From an uncultured bacterium (GTDB taxonomy: Bacteria > Bacillota > Clostridia > Oscillospirales > Acutalibacteraceae), in contig CAMFFI010000010.1 in NCBI GenBank assembly GCA_945949625.1, positions 1 to 15,013 of the forward strand: a stretch of DNA of 15,013 nt, read 5' to 3'. This document shows, piece by piece, positions 1 to 6,484 of this stretch. The position numbers and the translations under genes are program-made. Position 1 is the stretch's first letter. Every line of letters starts with the position of its first letter. The notes under the pieces were generated by a model. That model saw only the letters and a list, made by a program, of their open reading frames with translations, was not told the origin of the DNA and searched no databases.

Positions 1-1
1 G

Positions 2-31
2 AAAGACGCCGGATTTGATTTTGATTTATAA
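2..31 (+). other. Possible 3' end of an upstream coding sequence
   Basis: From base 2 one frame reads KDAGFDFDL and then a TAA stop at 29-31, which could be the tail of a gene beginning before the window. A second frame is also open for ten codons, so the frame is not certain. Nothing here identifies the product. Low confidence. Confidence 0.2.
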
Positions 32-237
32 TTAATGTCAAAAATAAACCGTCGCGAGTATAATGTATGAGTATGCATAATATACGGCAGAATCAGAAAA
101 CTATAAATGGGTTGTGTTTCCTTAAATAATTTATTGTATTTGTATAAAAATTTTCAGGCTAATCCGTTAAGTTGCACAATAAAACGGCTTTGATTTTGGG
201 TCGGAATAGTGTATCAAAACGAATTTAAAATTTTTTG
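32..237. other. AT-rich intergenic region upstream of the HPr promoter
   Basis: I see no convincing gene in this stretch. It contains an isolated TATAAT at 59-64 without a matching -35 box, and a weak CCGTT/AACGG inverted pair near 167-190. I see no strong GC-rich terminator for an upstream gene. Confidence 0.4.
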
Positions 238-266
238 TTGACCTTGTCCTTTTTTGTGGTTATAAT
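238..266 (+). promoter_or_regulatory. Sigma-A-type promoter for the HPr gene
   Basis: TTGACC at 238-243 (one mismatch to TTGACA) is separated by exactly 17 bases from a perfect TATAAT at 261-266. Transcription would begin near 273, giving a leader of about 60 bases before the ATG at 333. This is the best-matching promoter in the window. Confidence 0.75.
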
Positions 267-332
267 TAATTAAAAGTTTATAGTTGTTTCAAGTTAAACA
301 ATAAATCTAAATAAGTCAGCGAGGGTTTAAAG

Positions 333-596
333 ATGTATGTTAAGGATGTATTAGTTCAAAACAAAGCCGGTTTACATGCACGTCCGGCAACTTTTTTCAT
401 TCAGAAGGCTAATGAATACAAGTCAACAATCTGGGTTGAAAAAGAAGAGAGAAGAGTAAACGCAAAAAGTCTTTTAGGCGTTTTGTCTTTAGGAATTATC
501 GGCGGCACAACAATTAAGATTATTGCCGACGGTTCAGACGAAACCGACGCTGTTGAAGGTCTTGTTGCTCTTGTTGAGTCGGGTTTTGCTGACTGA
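333..596 (+). CDS. ptsH: HPr family phosphocarrier protein
   Basis: This 87-residue protein is the usual HPr length. HPr carries phosphate from enzyme I to sugar-specific EII components of the phosphotransferase system in the cytoplasm. The active-site block NKAGLHARPAT places the phosphoryl-accepting His at residue 15, followed by Arg17. The block NAKSLLGVLSLG places the regulatory serine, target of HPr kinase in Firmicutes, at residue 46. Both key residues are present, so it can in principle serve both in sugar transport and, as Ser46-phosphate, in CcpA-type catabolite control. The ATG is preceded by GAGGG at 321-325. The gene has its own promoter and terminator, so it looks monocistronic. 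In many Firmicutes an HPr-like gene (crh) lies near whiA, and in Clostridia often near uvrC. The intact His15 argues against a true Crh, which lacks it. Confidence 0.93.
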   Translation: MYVKDVLVQNKAGLHARPATFFIQKANEYKSTIWVEKEERRVNAKSLLGVLSLGIIGGTTIKIIADGSDETDAVEGLVALVESGFAD

Positions 597-624
597 TTTT
601 GATTGATTTTATATTTGTAACCTT

Positions 625-650
625 GGGCGGAGTAATTCCGCCCTTTTTTA
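625..650 (+). terminator. Intrinsic terminator after the HPr gene
   Basis: GGGCGGA (625-631) pairs perfectly with TCCGCCC (637-643) around a five-base loop, followed by TTTTTTA. It lies 29 bases after the HPr stop codon. Confidence 0.9.
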
Positions 651-701
651 CTTTACAAAATGCGGCGAAACTGTCAAGCGAAACAGCTCTGGCAATATCT
701 G

Positions 702-742
702 CCTGTCTGCTCGAATTGCGTGTCGAGGCACTCGATTTTTTT
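702..742 (+). repeat. Intergenic repeat unit B, copy 1
   Basis: The block from CCTGTCTGC to CACTCGA (702-735) is followed by a run of T. Its core at 704-735 matches 801-832 with one mismatch in 32 bases. A diverged copy lies at 4605-4632. The unit contains the small palindrome TCGAG-GCA-CTCGA (723-735) followed by seven T, so on the + strand it could fold as a short terminator-like hairpin. No protein-coding role is visible. Confidence 0.7.
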
Positions 743-756
743 ACTTTATAAAAAAC

Positions 757-833
757 TGCTCGGTTGCGCTCGGGCATAAAAGGTTACAGTCAGTACAAAC
801 TGTCTGCACGAATTGCGTGTCGAGGCACTCGAC
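757..833 (+). repeat. Composite intergenic repeat A+B, copy 1
   Basis: Unit A (757-785), which contains two direct copies of GCTCGG, is identical over 29 bases to 4508-4536. After a spacer comes unit B (801-833), which ends in a perfect GTCGAG-GCA-CTCGAC hairpin (819-833). The same A-spacer-B order recurs at 4508-4633. The composite lies downstream of the HPr terminator and just before uvrC. Confidence 0.75.
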
Positions 834-836
834 TTT

Positions 837-856
837 CGTTATAAATCGTTATAAAC
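837..856 (+). repeat. Short tandem repeat before uvrC
   Basis: CGTTATAAAT (837-846) is followed directly by CGTTATAAAC (847-856), two 10-base units with one difference. It sits 25 bases before the uvrC ATG. No good -35/-10 pair could be assigned around it, so the uvrC promoter is not clearly located. Confidence 0.55.
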
Positions 857-880
857 TATATTCGGTTGTTCGGTGAATTT

Positions 881-2713
881 ATGAATGAAAAAATAAAAGC
901 CTTAAGAAAAAAGGCAATGGCGCTCCCTCTTTCTCCGGGAGTGTATATAATGCACGATAAAAGCGGAAAAATTATATATATCGGTAAGGCTAAAGCTCTT
1001 AAAAACCGAGTAAGTCAGTATTTTGGCTCACAAAATAATCATCCCGAAAAAGTAAGGCGTATGGTGGATAATGTTGACGATTTTGAGTACATTATTACTG
1101 ACAGCGAATTTGAAGCATTGATTTTGGAATGCAGTTTAATAAAACAGCACACTCCGAAATACAACATTCTTTTAAAGGACGACAAGGGCTATAGCTATAT
1201 ACGAATAAGCAACGATAAATGGAGAAGAATCTCCTATACACTGCAAAAGCAGGAAGACGGAGCAGTCTATATAGGACCTTACAAAAGCAGTTATTATGTA
1301 AAAAATGCTGTGGAGGAGGCTGTGAAAATATTTAGACTTCCCACCTGCAACAAAAAATTTCCCGAAGATTTCAGAAAAGGAAGACCTTGTCTGAACTTTC
1401 ATATAAAACAGTGTATGGCGCCCTGTACAGGCAGAATAAGCTTTAAGGAGTATGACGAAAGCGTAAATCAGGCAATTGAATTTTTAAAAGGCGGAAGCTC
1501 ACAGTCAATAAAGCAACTGACGGAAGAAATGAATATTGCATCGGAAAAGCTTGAGTTTGAACGTGCGGCAAGAATAAGAGATAAAATTCAGGCTGTAAAA
1601 AATATGGCAACAAAGCAGAAGGTGGTTGCAAATAAAATTAAGGACCAGGATGTAATCGCCCTTGTGTCTGACGGCGAAAAAGGCTGTTTTCAGATTTTCA
1701 GATTTGAAAACGGAAGTCTTGTTGACAGAGAAAGCTTTATTGTAAACGGAGTTACCGGTCAGGAGGAAGAAATAAGCGAATTTATCGTTTCTTATTATAC
1801 AATGAGGAGTGATTTGCCTAAAAACGTAACTCTTGACAGAGAAATTTCCGACGCAGAGGTTATTGAAAAATGGCTTTCCGAAAAAAGAGGAAACCGTGTG
1901 TATATAACTGTTCCCCAAAGAGGCGAACAGGCACAGCTTGTTCAAATGTGCAAAAATAATGCGGCGGAGGCTGTTGCTCAGCTTAAAGGAAGGACAAGCA
2001 GAGAATACTCCGTGCTGGAGGATTTAAAAAATCTTCTGGGACTTGAAAAAATACCGGAATATATTGAATCCTATGATATTTCAAACCTTGCAGGCAGTGA
2101 AAATGTTGCAGGTATGGTTGTATTTGAAAAGGGGAAGCCCTTAAAATCGGCATACAGAAAATTTGAAATCAAAGGCTTTTCTGGACAGGACGACTACGCC
2201 TCAATGGCAGAGGTCATTACAAGGCGTTTTGACGAATATGAAAAAGAAAAGCACACAAATGACGGCTTTGGCAGAATGCCTGATTTAATTTTACTGGACG
2301 GCGGTAAGGGACAGGTTGCGGCTGTAAAGCAGGTTTTTGAAGAAAAAAATATAAGTGTTCCGCTGTTCGGTATGGTAAAGGATTCAAAACACAGAACAAG
2401 AGCAATTACCAATGAAGGCAGGGAGATTTCCATAAGCTCCAACAGACGTGTGTTTACATTTGTCAGCTCCGTTCAGGATGAGGTGCACCGCTTTGCAATT
2501 GGATATCATCATCAAAGAAGGAAAAAGAATACCTTTAAAAGCTCACTGACCGATATTGATTATGTGGGAGAAACTCGGGCAAAATCCCTGCTGAAGTTTT
2601 TCAGAACAATAGAGAATATAAAAAATGCAGATTTACAGGAGCTTGAACAGGCGCCTAAAATGAACAAAAACGCGGCAATTGCTGTATATAATTATTTTCA
2701 CAAAACGGATTAA
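881..2713 (+). CDS. uvrC: UvrABC excision nuclease subunit UvrC
   Basis: UvrC makes the 3' and 5' incisions around a DNA lesion after UvrA/UvrB loading. The 610-residue product has the full family layout. An N-terminal GIY-YIG nuclease has PGVYIM at 19-24 and IYIGKAKALKNRV at 32-44. Four cysteines (C156, C170, C178, C182) have the spacing reported to hold an iron-sulfur cluster in E. coli UvrC. A UvrB-interacting UVR motif lies near 210-240, around LEFERAARIRD. An RNase H-like second nuclease has SYDISNLAGSENVAG near 397-411, LLDGGKGQ at 471-478 and KDSKHRTRA at 500-508. A helix-hairpin-helix region lies at about 558-606. I chose ATG 881, preceded by GGTGA; an in-frame TTG at 866 would add five residues but has no better ribosome site. 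The gene stands alone, and no LexA-type GAAC-N4-GTTC box is visible upstream. Confidence 0.97.
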   Translation: MNEKIKALRKKAMALPLSPGVYIMHDKSGKIIYIGKAKALKNRVSQYFGSQNNHPEKVRRMVDNVDDFEYIITDSEFEALILECSLIKQHTPKYNILLKDDKGYSYIRISNDKWRRISYTLQKQEDGAVYIGPYKSSYYVKNAVEEAVKIFRLPTCNKKFPEDFRKGRPCLNFHIKQCMAPCTGRISFKEYDESVNQAIEFLKGGSSQSIKQLTEEMNIASEKLEFERAARIRDKIQAVKNMATKQKVVANKIKDQDVIALVSDGEKGCFQIFRFENGSLVDRESFIVNGVTGQEEEISEFIVSYYTMRSDLPKNVTLDREISDAEVIEKWLSEKRGNRVYITVPQRGEQAQLVQMCKNNAAEAVAQLKGRTSREYSVLEDLKNLLGLEKIPEYIESYDISNLAGSENVAGMVVFEKGKPLKSAYRKFEIKGFSGQDDYASMAEVITRRFDEYEKEKHTNDGFGRMPDLILLDGGKGQVAAVKQVFEEKNISVPLFGMVKDSKHRTRAITNEGREISISSNRRVFTFVSSVQDEVHRFAIGYHHQRRKKNTFKSSLTDIDYVGETRAKSLLKFFRTIENIKNADLQELEQAPKMNKNAAIAVYNYFHKTD

Positions 2714-2786
2714 CACCTTAAAGATACAGCGTTCAAAAAAAATTTACAAATATTTACGATTTTTTTACAATAATTCTTATAGTTAA

Positions 2787-2815
2787 TTATAAAGGTTACA
2801 AATTTGTGATACAAT
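2787..2815 (+). promoter_or_regulatory. Probable extended -10 promoter for rsmD-coaD
   Basis: TACAAT at 2810-2815 is preceded by TGA (2807-2809), an extended -10 arrangement. TTATAA at 2787-2792 is a poor -35 at 17-base spacing. Transcription would start near 2822, about 20 bases before the rsmD ATG. No terminator separates uvrC from this point, so read-through from uvrC is also possible. Confidence 0.55.
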
Positions 2816-2841
2816 AGTATGCAATACAAAAGGAGTATGTT

Positions 2842-3387
2842 ATGAGAGTTATCACAGGCACAGCAAAAGGCAGACAGCTTGAAACCTTGTCGGGAGAGGA
2901 CGTAAGACCTACTACAGACAGAATCAAAGAGGCTGTTTTTTCAATTGTTCAATTCCAAATTCAGGGAAGAAGCTTTCTTGACCTTTTTGCAGGCAGCGGA
3001 CAAATGGGTATTGAGGCATTGAGCCGCGGTGCGGAAAGTGCAACCTTTGTGGACAACCGAAGACAGTCTGTTGAAATTGTAAAGAAAAATCTTGAAAAAA
3101 CAAATCTGTCGGCTAATGCAAAGGTTTTTAATATGGACAGCTTAAGCTTTTTGTCTATGAAAAAGGACAGCTACGATTTGGTTTTTCTGGACCCTCCGTA
3201 TAAAACGGGATTGCTCCAAAGTGCGCTGGAGTCGGTGACAGGCGTTGTTAAGAAAAGCGGTATTATTATTTGCGAAAACCCTGTTGACGAGCAGCTTCCG
3301 GAACAGCTTTCTGATTTTCTCCTTGACAGAGCGTACCGCTATGGTAAAATAAAGATAACAACCTATAAGCATAGGGATTTTATCTGA
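2842..3387 (+). CDS. rsmD: 16S rRNA (guanine(966)-N(2))-methyltransferase RsmD
   Basis: RsmD methylates N2 of G966 of 16S rRNA using S-adenosylmethionine. The 181-residue length is normal. The N-terminal MRVITGTAKGRQL and VRPTTDRIKEAVFS (21-34) are typical family blocks. The SAM-binding motif I is FLDLFAGSGQMGIEALSRGA (45-64). The N-methyltransferase motif DPPY is at 117-120. AAAGGAG at 2829-2835 lies six bases before the ATG. It is followed at close range by coaD, a pairing common in bacteria, so the two are likely cotranscribed. Confidence 0.95.
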   Translation: MRVITGTAKGRQLETLSGEDVRPTTDRIKEAVFSIVQFQIQGRSFLDLFAGSGQMGIEALSRGAESATFVDNRRQSVEIVKKNLEKTNLSANAKVFNMDSLSFLSMKKDSYDLVFLDPPYKTGLLQSALESVTGVVKKSGIIICENPVDEQLPEQLSDFLLDRAYRYGKIKITTYKHRDFI

Positions 3388-3397
3388 GGTGAATGAA

Positions 3398-3889
3398 TTG
3401 GGAACTTCTGTGATTTGTCCCGGCAGCTTTGACCCTGTTACGCTGGGACATATTGACATTATAAGCAGAGCGTCAAGAATGTTCGACCATGTTATAGTTG
3501 CTGTTCTGGTAAATCCTGCAAAGGAAAAACCGAGCTTTTCAATTGACGAAAGAATCTATCTTCTTCGCGAAGCCACAAAGAATTTAAAGAACATTGAGAT
3601 TGACAGCTTTGACGGACTTCTTGCGGATTATGCAAAAAAGCGTCAGGTTACCGCTATCGTTAAGGGACTCAGGGCGGTGTCTGACTTTGAATATGAATTT
3701 CAGATGTCCTTGACAAATAAAATGCTTAATCCCGGCTTGGAAACCATTTTCCTTACCGCCGAGGCTAAATATATGTATTTAAGCTCAAGTATGGTTAAGC
3801 AGGTCGCCTCTTTCGGCGGTGATATAAAGGGTTTTGTTCCGGATTGTGTTCTGGATAAAATAGTTGAAAGACTTTCAACAAAAAGATAA
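3398..3889 (+). CDS. coaD: Phosphopantetheine adenylyltransferase CoaD
   Basis: CoaD transfers AMP from ATP to 4'-phosphopantetheine, the penultimate step of coenzyme A synthesis. The 163-residue protein has the nucleotidyltransferase block CPGSFDPVTLGH (7-18) with the T/HxGH signature (TLGH, 15-18). It also has KGLRAVSDFEYE (89-100) and the C-terminal YLSSSMVKQVASFGGD (127-142), equivalent to the ISSTxVR region. I chose TTG 3398 because GAGGTGA (3386-3392) lies five bases ahead and the resulting MGTSVICPGS matches the usual N-terminus. The in-frame GTG at 3389 would overlap that ribosome site. The rsmD stop is ten bases upstream, so translation is probably coupled. Confidence 0.95.
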   Translation: MGTSVICPGSFDPVTLGHIDIISRASRMFDHVIVAVLVNPAKEKPSFSIDERIYLLREATKNLKNIEIDSFDGLLADYAKKRQVTAIVKGLRAVSDFEYEFQMSLTNKMLNPGLETIFLTAEAKYMYLSSSMVKQVASFGGDIKGFVPDCVLDKIVERLSTKR

Positions 3890-3934
3890 GTGAAAATTAA
3901 TTTATTACATAATTAATAAGGAGAGTGGAAACCA

Positions 3935-4399
3935 ATGAAAATGGAAGATTTGGTTAATGAACTTCAGGAAATGGTGAATGACGCTAAAGGTATGCCTTTT
4001 GCAAGCGATAAGGTAATGCTTAGCCGAGATACTGTTTTAGATATTCTTGATGAAATTGAAGACGCTGTTCCTACTGAAGTCAGACAGGCAAAGAATATAG
4101 TAAACGACAGAAACCAGATTTTATCACAGGCAAAAAAAGAGGCTGAGGAAATCATCAAGCAGGCTGAGGAACGCAGAAAGGCTATGATTAATCAGCACGA
4201 AATCACAAAGCAGGCTCAGGCTCAGGCTGTTGAGATTTTAAGCGAAGCAAAGTCAAAGGCTGCCGGCGTTAAGAAAGCCGCTAACCAATATGTTGACGAT
4301 ATGATGAAGACCGTTGAGGACTCGCTTGCAAAGCAGTATAACGAAATCAAGAAAACAAGGCAGAATATTCTTGATACACAGAAAAAATCTGCAAGATAA
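3935..4399 (+). CDS. Soluble coiled-coil protein of unknown function, downstream of coaD
   Basis: The 154-residue product has no signal peptide or membrane segment. An N-terminal part (1-48) is followed by a long, charged, Ala/Lys/Glu/Gln-rich helix (about 48-150) with heptad-like patterns such as ILSQAKKEAEEIIKQAEERRKAM. The composition is reminiscent of DivIVA-like proteins or ATP synthase b/E-type stalks, but no motif assigns it to either. AAGGAGA at 3918-3924 precedes the ATG. It is 45 bases downstream of coaD with no terminator between them, and a strong terminator follows, so it is probably the last gene of rsmD-coaD. Its function is not known to me. A structural or division-related role is only a guess from the coiled coil. 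Confidence 0.85.
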   Translation: MKMEDLVNELQEMVNDAKGMPFASDKVMLSRDTVLDILDEIEDAVPTEVRQAKNIVNDRNQILSQAKKEAEEIIKQAEERRKAMINQHEITKQAQAQAVEILSEAKSKAAGVKKAANQYVDDMMKTVEDSLAKQYNEIKKTRQNILDTQKKSAR

Positions 4400-4461
4400 A
4401 ATTGATTTTAAAACCTGACTAAAAGCTTTTAATCAGAAATTAGTATGAATTTAAAATTTTT

Positions 4462-4494
4462 ATCCCCGAGGCTTACGCTTCGGGGATTTTTTTT
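4462..4494 (+). terminator. Strong intrinsic terminator closing the rsmD-coaD operon
   Basis: ATCCCCGAGGC (4462-4472) pairs with GCTTCGGGGAT (4477-4487), an 11-pair stem with one G-T wobble and a four-base loop. It runs into eight T (4487-4494). It lies 63 bases after the preceding stop codon. Confidence 0.93.
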
Positions 4495-4507
4495 GCATTG
4501 TTGGAAT

Positions 4508-4633
4508 TGCTCGGTTGCGCTCGGGCATAAAAGGTTTGTATTATCAACCTGTCTGCTCGATTATTTTGGAGGTTTTTTAGGACAACCGCAAGGGTTGTCC
4601 CTACTGTCCGAATTGCGTGTGGAGGTACTCGAC
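4508..4633 (+). repeat. Composite intergenic repeat A+B, copy 2, apparently interrupted
   Basis: Unit A (4508-4536) is identical to 757-785 over 29 bases. After a spacer, CCTGTCTGCTCGA (4548-4560) matches 702-714. The sequence then departs for about 51 bases (4560-4610) before unit B resumes with AATTGCGTGT (4611-4620), ending in a diverged GGAGGTACTCGAC. The block begins 14 bases after the rsmD-coaD terminator, as the first composite also follows a terminator. Confidence 0.72.
4560..4610. repeat. 51-base hairpin-containing insert within the repeat
   Basis: Compared with the uninterrupted copy at 801-833, these bases are extra. They hold a perfect 8-bp inverted repeat, GGACAACC (4580-4587) and GGTTGTCC (4593-4600). 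The insert is flanked by similar 7-base strings, CTGCTCG (4553-4559) and CTGTCCG (4604-4610), which could be a worn duplication. The insertion reading is an inference from a two-copy comparison. Confidence 0.45.
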
Positions 4634-4731
4634 TTTTTTATGCTTTTTTGGGAAAAATATTGAGAAAAGCATTATCGACTTAAGAAAAAGAATAAAAAAT
4701 TAAAAAAATTATCAAAAAAGTAACATTATTC
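4634..4731. other. AT-rich spacer before the mraZ promoter
   Basis: Low-complexity A/T-rich sequence between the repeat and the mraZ promoter. I see no gene or RNA here. Confidence 0.4.
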
Positions 4732-4760
4732 TTGCTTTTTGAATAAAAGTAGATTATAAT
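4732..4760 (+). promoter_or_regulatory. Promoter of the mraZ-headed division cluster
   Basis: A perfect TATAAT at 4755-4760 has TTGCTT (4732-4737) at exactly 17 bases as a partial -35. Transcription would start near 4767, directly ahead of the repeated GTG units and about 80 bases before the mraZ start. Confidence 0.65.
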
Positions 4761-4768
4761 ATAAAAAA

Positions 4769-4815
4769 GTGGCATTTGGTGTCAATGCGTGTATATTAAG
4801 TGTCACTTAAGTGCA
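4769..4815 (+). promoter_or_regulatory. Candidate MraZ operator: five GTG units at 10-11 base spacing
   Basis: GTGGC (4769), GTGTC (4779), GTGTA (4789), GTGTC (4800) and GTGCA (4811) recur with steps of 10, 10, 11 and 11 bases. Three are preceded by AA (AAGTGGC, AAGTGTC, AAGTGCA). MraZ is known to bind several short direct repeats with one-helical-turn spacing near its own promoter: TGGG-type in E. coli and AAAGTG-type in mollicutes. The ladder lies just downstream of the -10 box, in the right place for autorepression. The match is by eye. Confidence 0.6.
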
Positions 4816-4848
4816 TTTGCTTATATGATTTTTAAGGAGGCGGTAAAA

Positions 4849-5265
4849 TTGTTTACAGGAACATCATTTCATTCAATTGATTCAAAAGGCAGAATAGTTT
4901 TGCCGCTGAAATTCAGAGAAGAGCTTGGCGAAGCATTTTATATTACGAAAGGCTTTACGGATTGTGTTCAGGTAATGTCAAAGGAACAATTTGAACATTT
5001 AAGACAACAAATCCGTATGCTGCCTGCCAACAGTGCAATGAGTCTTCAATATGTAATGATTTCCCCTGCGGTTGAGGTTTCTCCGAATTCACAGGGAAGA
5101 ATCCCGATTCCCCAGACGCTGAGAGAAGCTGCCGGACTTGAAAAGGACGCAGTCGTTGTGGGAATGGATACCCGTGTGGAGATTTGGGATAAGGAAAGAT
5201 TCGATAAATTTATTTTGTCCCAGCAGCAGAATCTTAACGAGGCTCTGGGAATGTTAAGATTATAA
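4849..5265 (+). CDS. mraZ: Transcriptional regulator MraZ
   Basis: MraZ is a DNA-binding, ring-forming repressor that heads the dcw cluster in most bacteria and controls its own operon. The 138-residue protein has two AbrB-like halves. The first carries DSKGRIVLP (11-19) and the second NSQGRIPIP (80-88), where Asn replaces the usual Asp of the DxxGR signature. I chose TTG 4849, which has AAGGAGG at 4834-4840 eight bases ahead and gives the canonical MFTGTSFHSIDSKGR start. A GTG at 4789 would add 20 residues (MYIKCHLS...) that do not look like the family and would overlap the operator. It is followed ten bases later by rsmH. Confidence 0.95.
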   Translation: MFTGTSFHSIDSKGRIVLPLKFREELGEAFYITKGFTDCVQVMSKEQFEHLRQQIRMLPANSAMSLQYVMISPAVEVSPNSQGRIPIPQTLREAAGLEKDAVVVGMDTRVEIWDKERFDKFILSQQQNLNEALGMLRL

Positions 5266-5275
5266 GGTGTCAGAT

Positions 5276-6199
5276 ATGAAGTTTTCACATATTCCTGTTT
5301 TGCTTGAAGAAACCATTACCGGTTTAAACATTAAGCCTGACGGAATTTACGTTGACGGCACAGCAGGCGGCGGAGGTCATTCTTCCGAAATTTTAAAAAA
5401 ACTAAAAAACGGCAGACTTTTTTCCATAGATCAGGATCCCGACGCAATCCAAACAGTTACGGAAAGGTTTAAGGATAACCCAAATTCTGTGATTTTGCAG
5501 GGCAATTTTTCTGATATGAAGGAATTGCTTGAAGAAAAACAGGTTTACGCTGTTGACGGTGTTCTCCTTGATATTGGTGTTTCTTCTCACCAGCTGGACA
5601 CTGCCGAAAGGGGTTTTTCCTTTCACGAGGATGCGCCTCTTGATATGAGAATGAGTCAAAAGGGCGAAACAGCCGCTGGTTTGGTGAATAATTTGAGTTT
5701 TGAAGAGCTTTCAAAAATCATTTATACCTACGGCGAAGAAAAATACGCCGGTTCAATTGCAAGAGCAATTATAAAAGAGCGTGAAATTTCGCCTGTTGAA
5801 ACAACTTCAAGACTTGCAGAAATTATAAAAAGCTCAGTACCGCAAAAGGTAAGGCGAGACGGTCATCCCGCAAGAAAAACCTTTCAGGCGCTGAGAATTG
5901 CTGTTAATCACGAGCTAGAAGCTCTTGAAAAAGGCTTGGATGAGGCCTTTGAAATTCTAAAGCCTCAAGGAAGGCTTGCGGTTATAACCTTCCATTCTCT
6001 TGAGGACAGAATAGTAAAGCATAAAATGGCAGATTGGTTTCAGGGCTGTACCTGCCCAAAGGATTTTCCCGTATGCGTTTGCGGAAATAAACCCAAGGCA
6101 AAAGCTGTTACCAAAAAGCCCATTACAGCAAATTTGCAAGAATTAAACCAAAATCCACGTTCAAGAAGTGCAAAACTTAGAATATGTGAAAAAATTTAA
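5276..6199 (+). CDS. rsmH: 16S rRNA (cytosine(1402)-N(4))-methyltransferase RsmH
   Basis: RsmH (formerly MraW) methylates N4 of C1402 in the 16S rRNA decoding centre. The 307-residue product begins MKFSHIPVLLEE and has the SAM-binding block YVDGTAGGGGHS (25-36). Further family blocks are LLDIGVSSHQLDTAERGFSF (97-116), HPARKTFQALRIAVNHEL (197-214) and FHSLEDRIVK (239-248). A CTCPKDFPVCVC cluster (258-269) carries four cysteines, common in Firmicute homologues and possibly metal-binding. ATG 5276 is preferred because AAGGTG (5264-5269) lies six bases upstream; GTG 5267 overlaps that site and would add three residues. Cotranscribed with mraZ. Confidence 0.96.
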   Translation: MKFSHIPVLLEETITGLNIKPDGIYVDGTAGGGGHSSEILKKLKNGRLFSIDQDPDAIQTVTERFKDNPNSVILQGNFSDMKELLEEKQVYAVDGVLLDIGVSSHQLDTAERGFSFHEDAPLDMRMSQKGETAAGLVNNLSFEELSKIIYTYGEEKYAGSIARAIIKEREISPVETTSRLAEIIKSSVPQKVRRDGHPARKTFQALRIAVNHELEALEKGLDEAFEILKPQGRLAVITFHSLEDRIVKHKMADWFQGCTCPKDFPVCVCGNKPKAKAVTKKPITANLQELNQNPRSRSAKLRICEKI

Positions 6200-6207
6200 A
6201 ATAATTG

Positions 6208-6236
6208 CTCTGTACTATGGACAAACAGAGGTTTTT
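6208..6236 (+). terminator. Weak hairpin after rsmH
   Basis: CTCTGT (6208-6213) pairs with ACAGAG (6225-6230) across an 11-base loop, followed by GTTTTTG. The stem is short and the loop long, so termination would at best be partial. It overlaps the candidate ftsL promoter. Confidence 0.3.
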
Positions 6237-6246
6237 GTAGTAAAAT
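6218..6246 (+). promoter_or_regulatory. Candidate promoter for ftsL
   Basis: TGGACA (6218-6223) and TAAAAT (6241-6246), each one base from consensus, are separated by exactly 17 bases. The leader to ftsL would be about 230 bases, very AT-rich. It includes a TTGTAA-N6-TTACAA inverted repeat near 6256-6273 but no recognised riboswitch. Confidence 0.5.
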
Positions 6247-6484
6247 ATAACAAGATTGTAAAGAATGTTACAACACAAGAAATTGTGGATTTTATTTAAT
6301 TAATACACAAGATATTCGAAAAAAGAAATAAAATAAACGTAATCAACAACTAAATAATTAAAAAGAATTAAAAATTGTTAAAATTTTGTTATTTTATTAT
6401 TTTTAAAGAAAAATAAGTAAAATTTACAACAATTCAGTAGAAAAAGTACATTAGTTTTCAGGTAACCTTAAGAGGTGTTTTAAT

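Noticed and set aside
59..64. TATAAT as a second upstream promoter
   Set aside because: No acceptable -35 at 16-18 bases. The TTGACC/TATAAT pair at 238-266 is far better.
520..777. Open frame of 85 codons on the - strand
   Set aside because: It overlaps the HPr end, the terminator and the repeats. Its sequence is the complement of repeat units and the arms of a hairpin.
1505..1945. Open frame of 146 codons on the - strand
   Set aside because: It lies wholly inside uvrC, opposite well-conserved sequence, with no family features.
4445..4663. Open frame of 72 codons on the + strand
   Set aside because: It runs through the terminator hairpin and the intergenic repeat, has no ribosome site, and its protein has no recognisable pattern.
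4789..4848. N-terminal extension of MraZ from GTG 4789
   Set aside because: The added residues do not match the family, and the strong ribosome site at 4834-4840 sets the TTG 4849 start.
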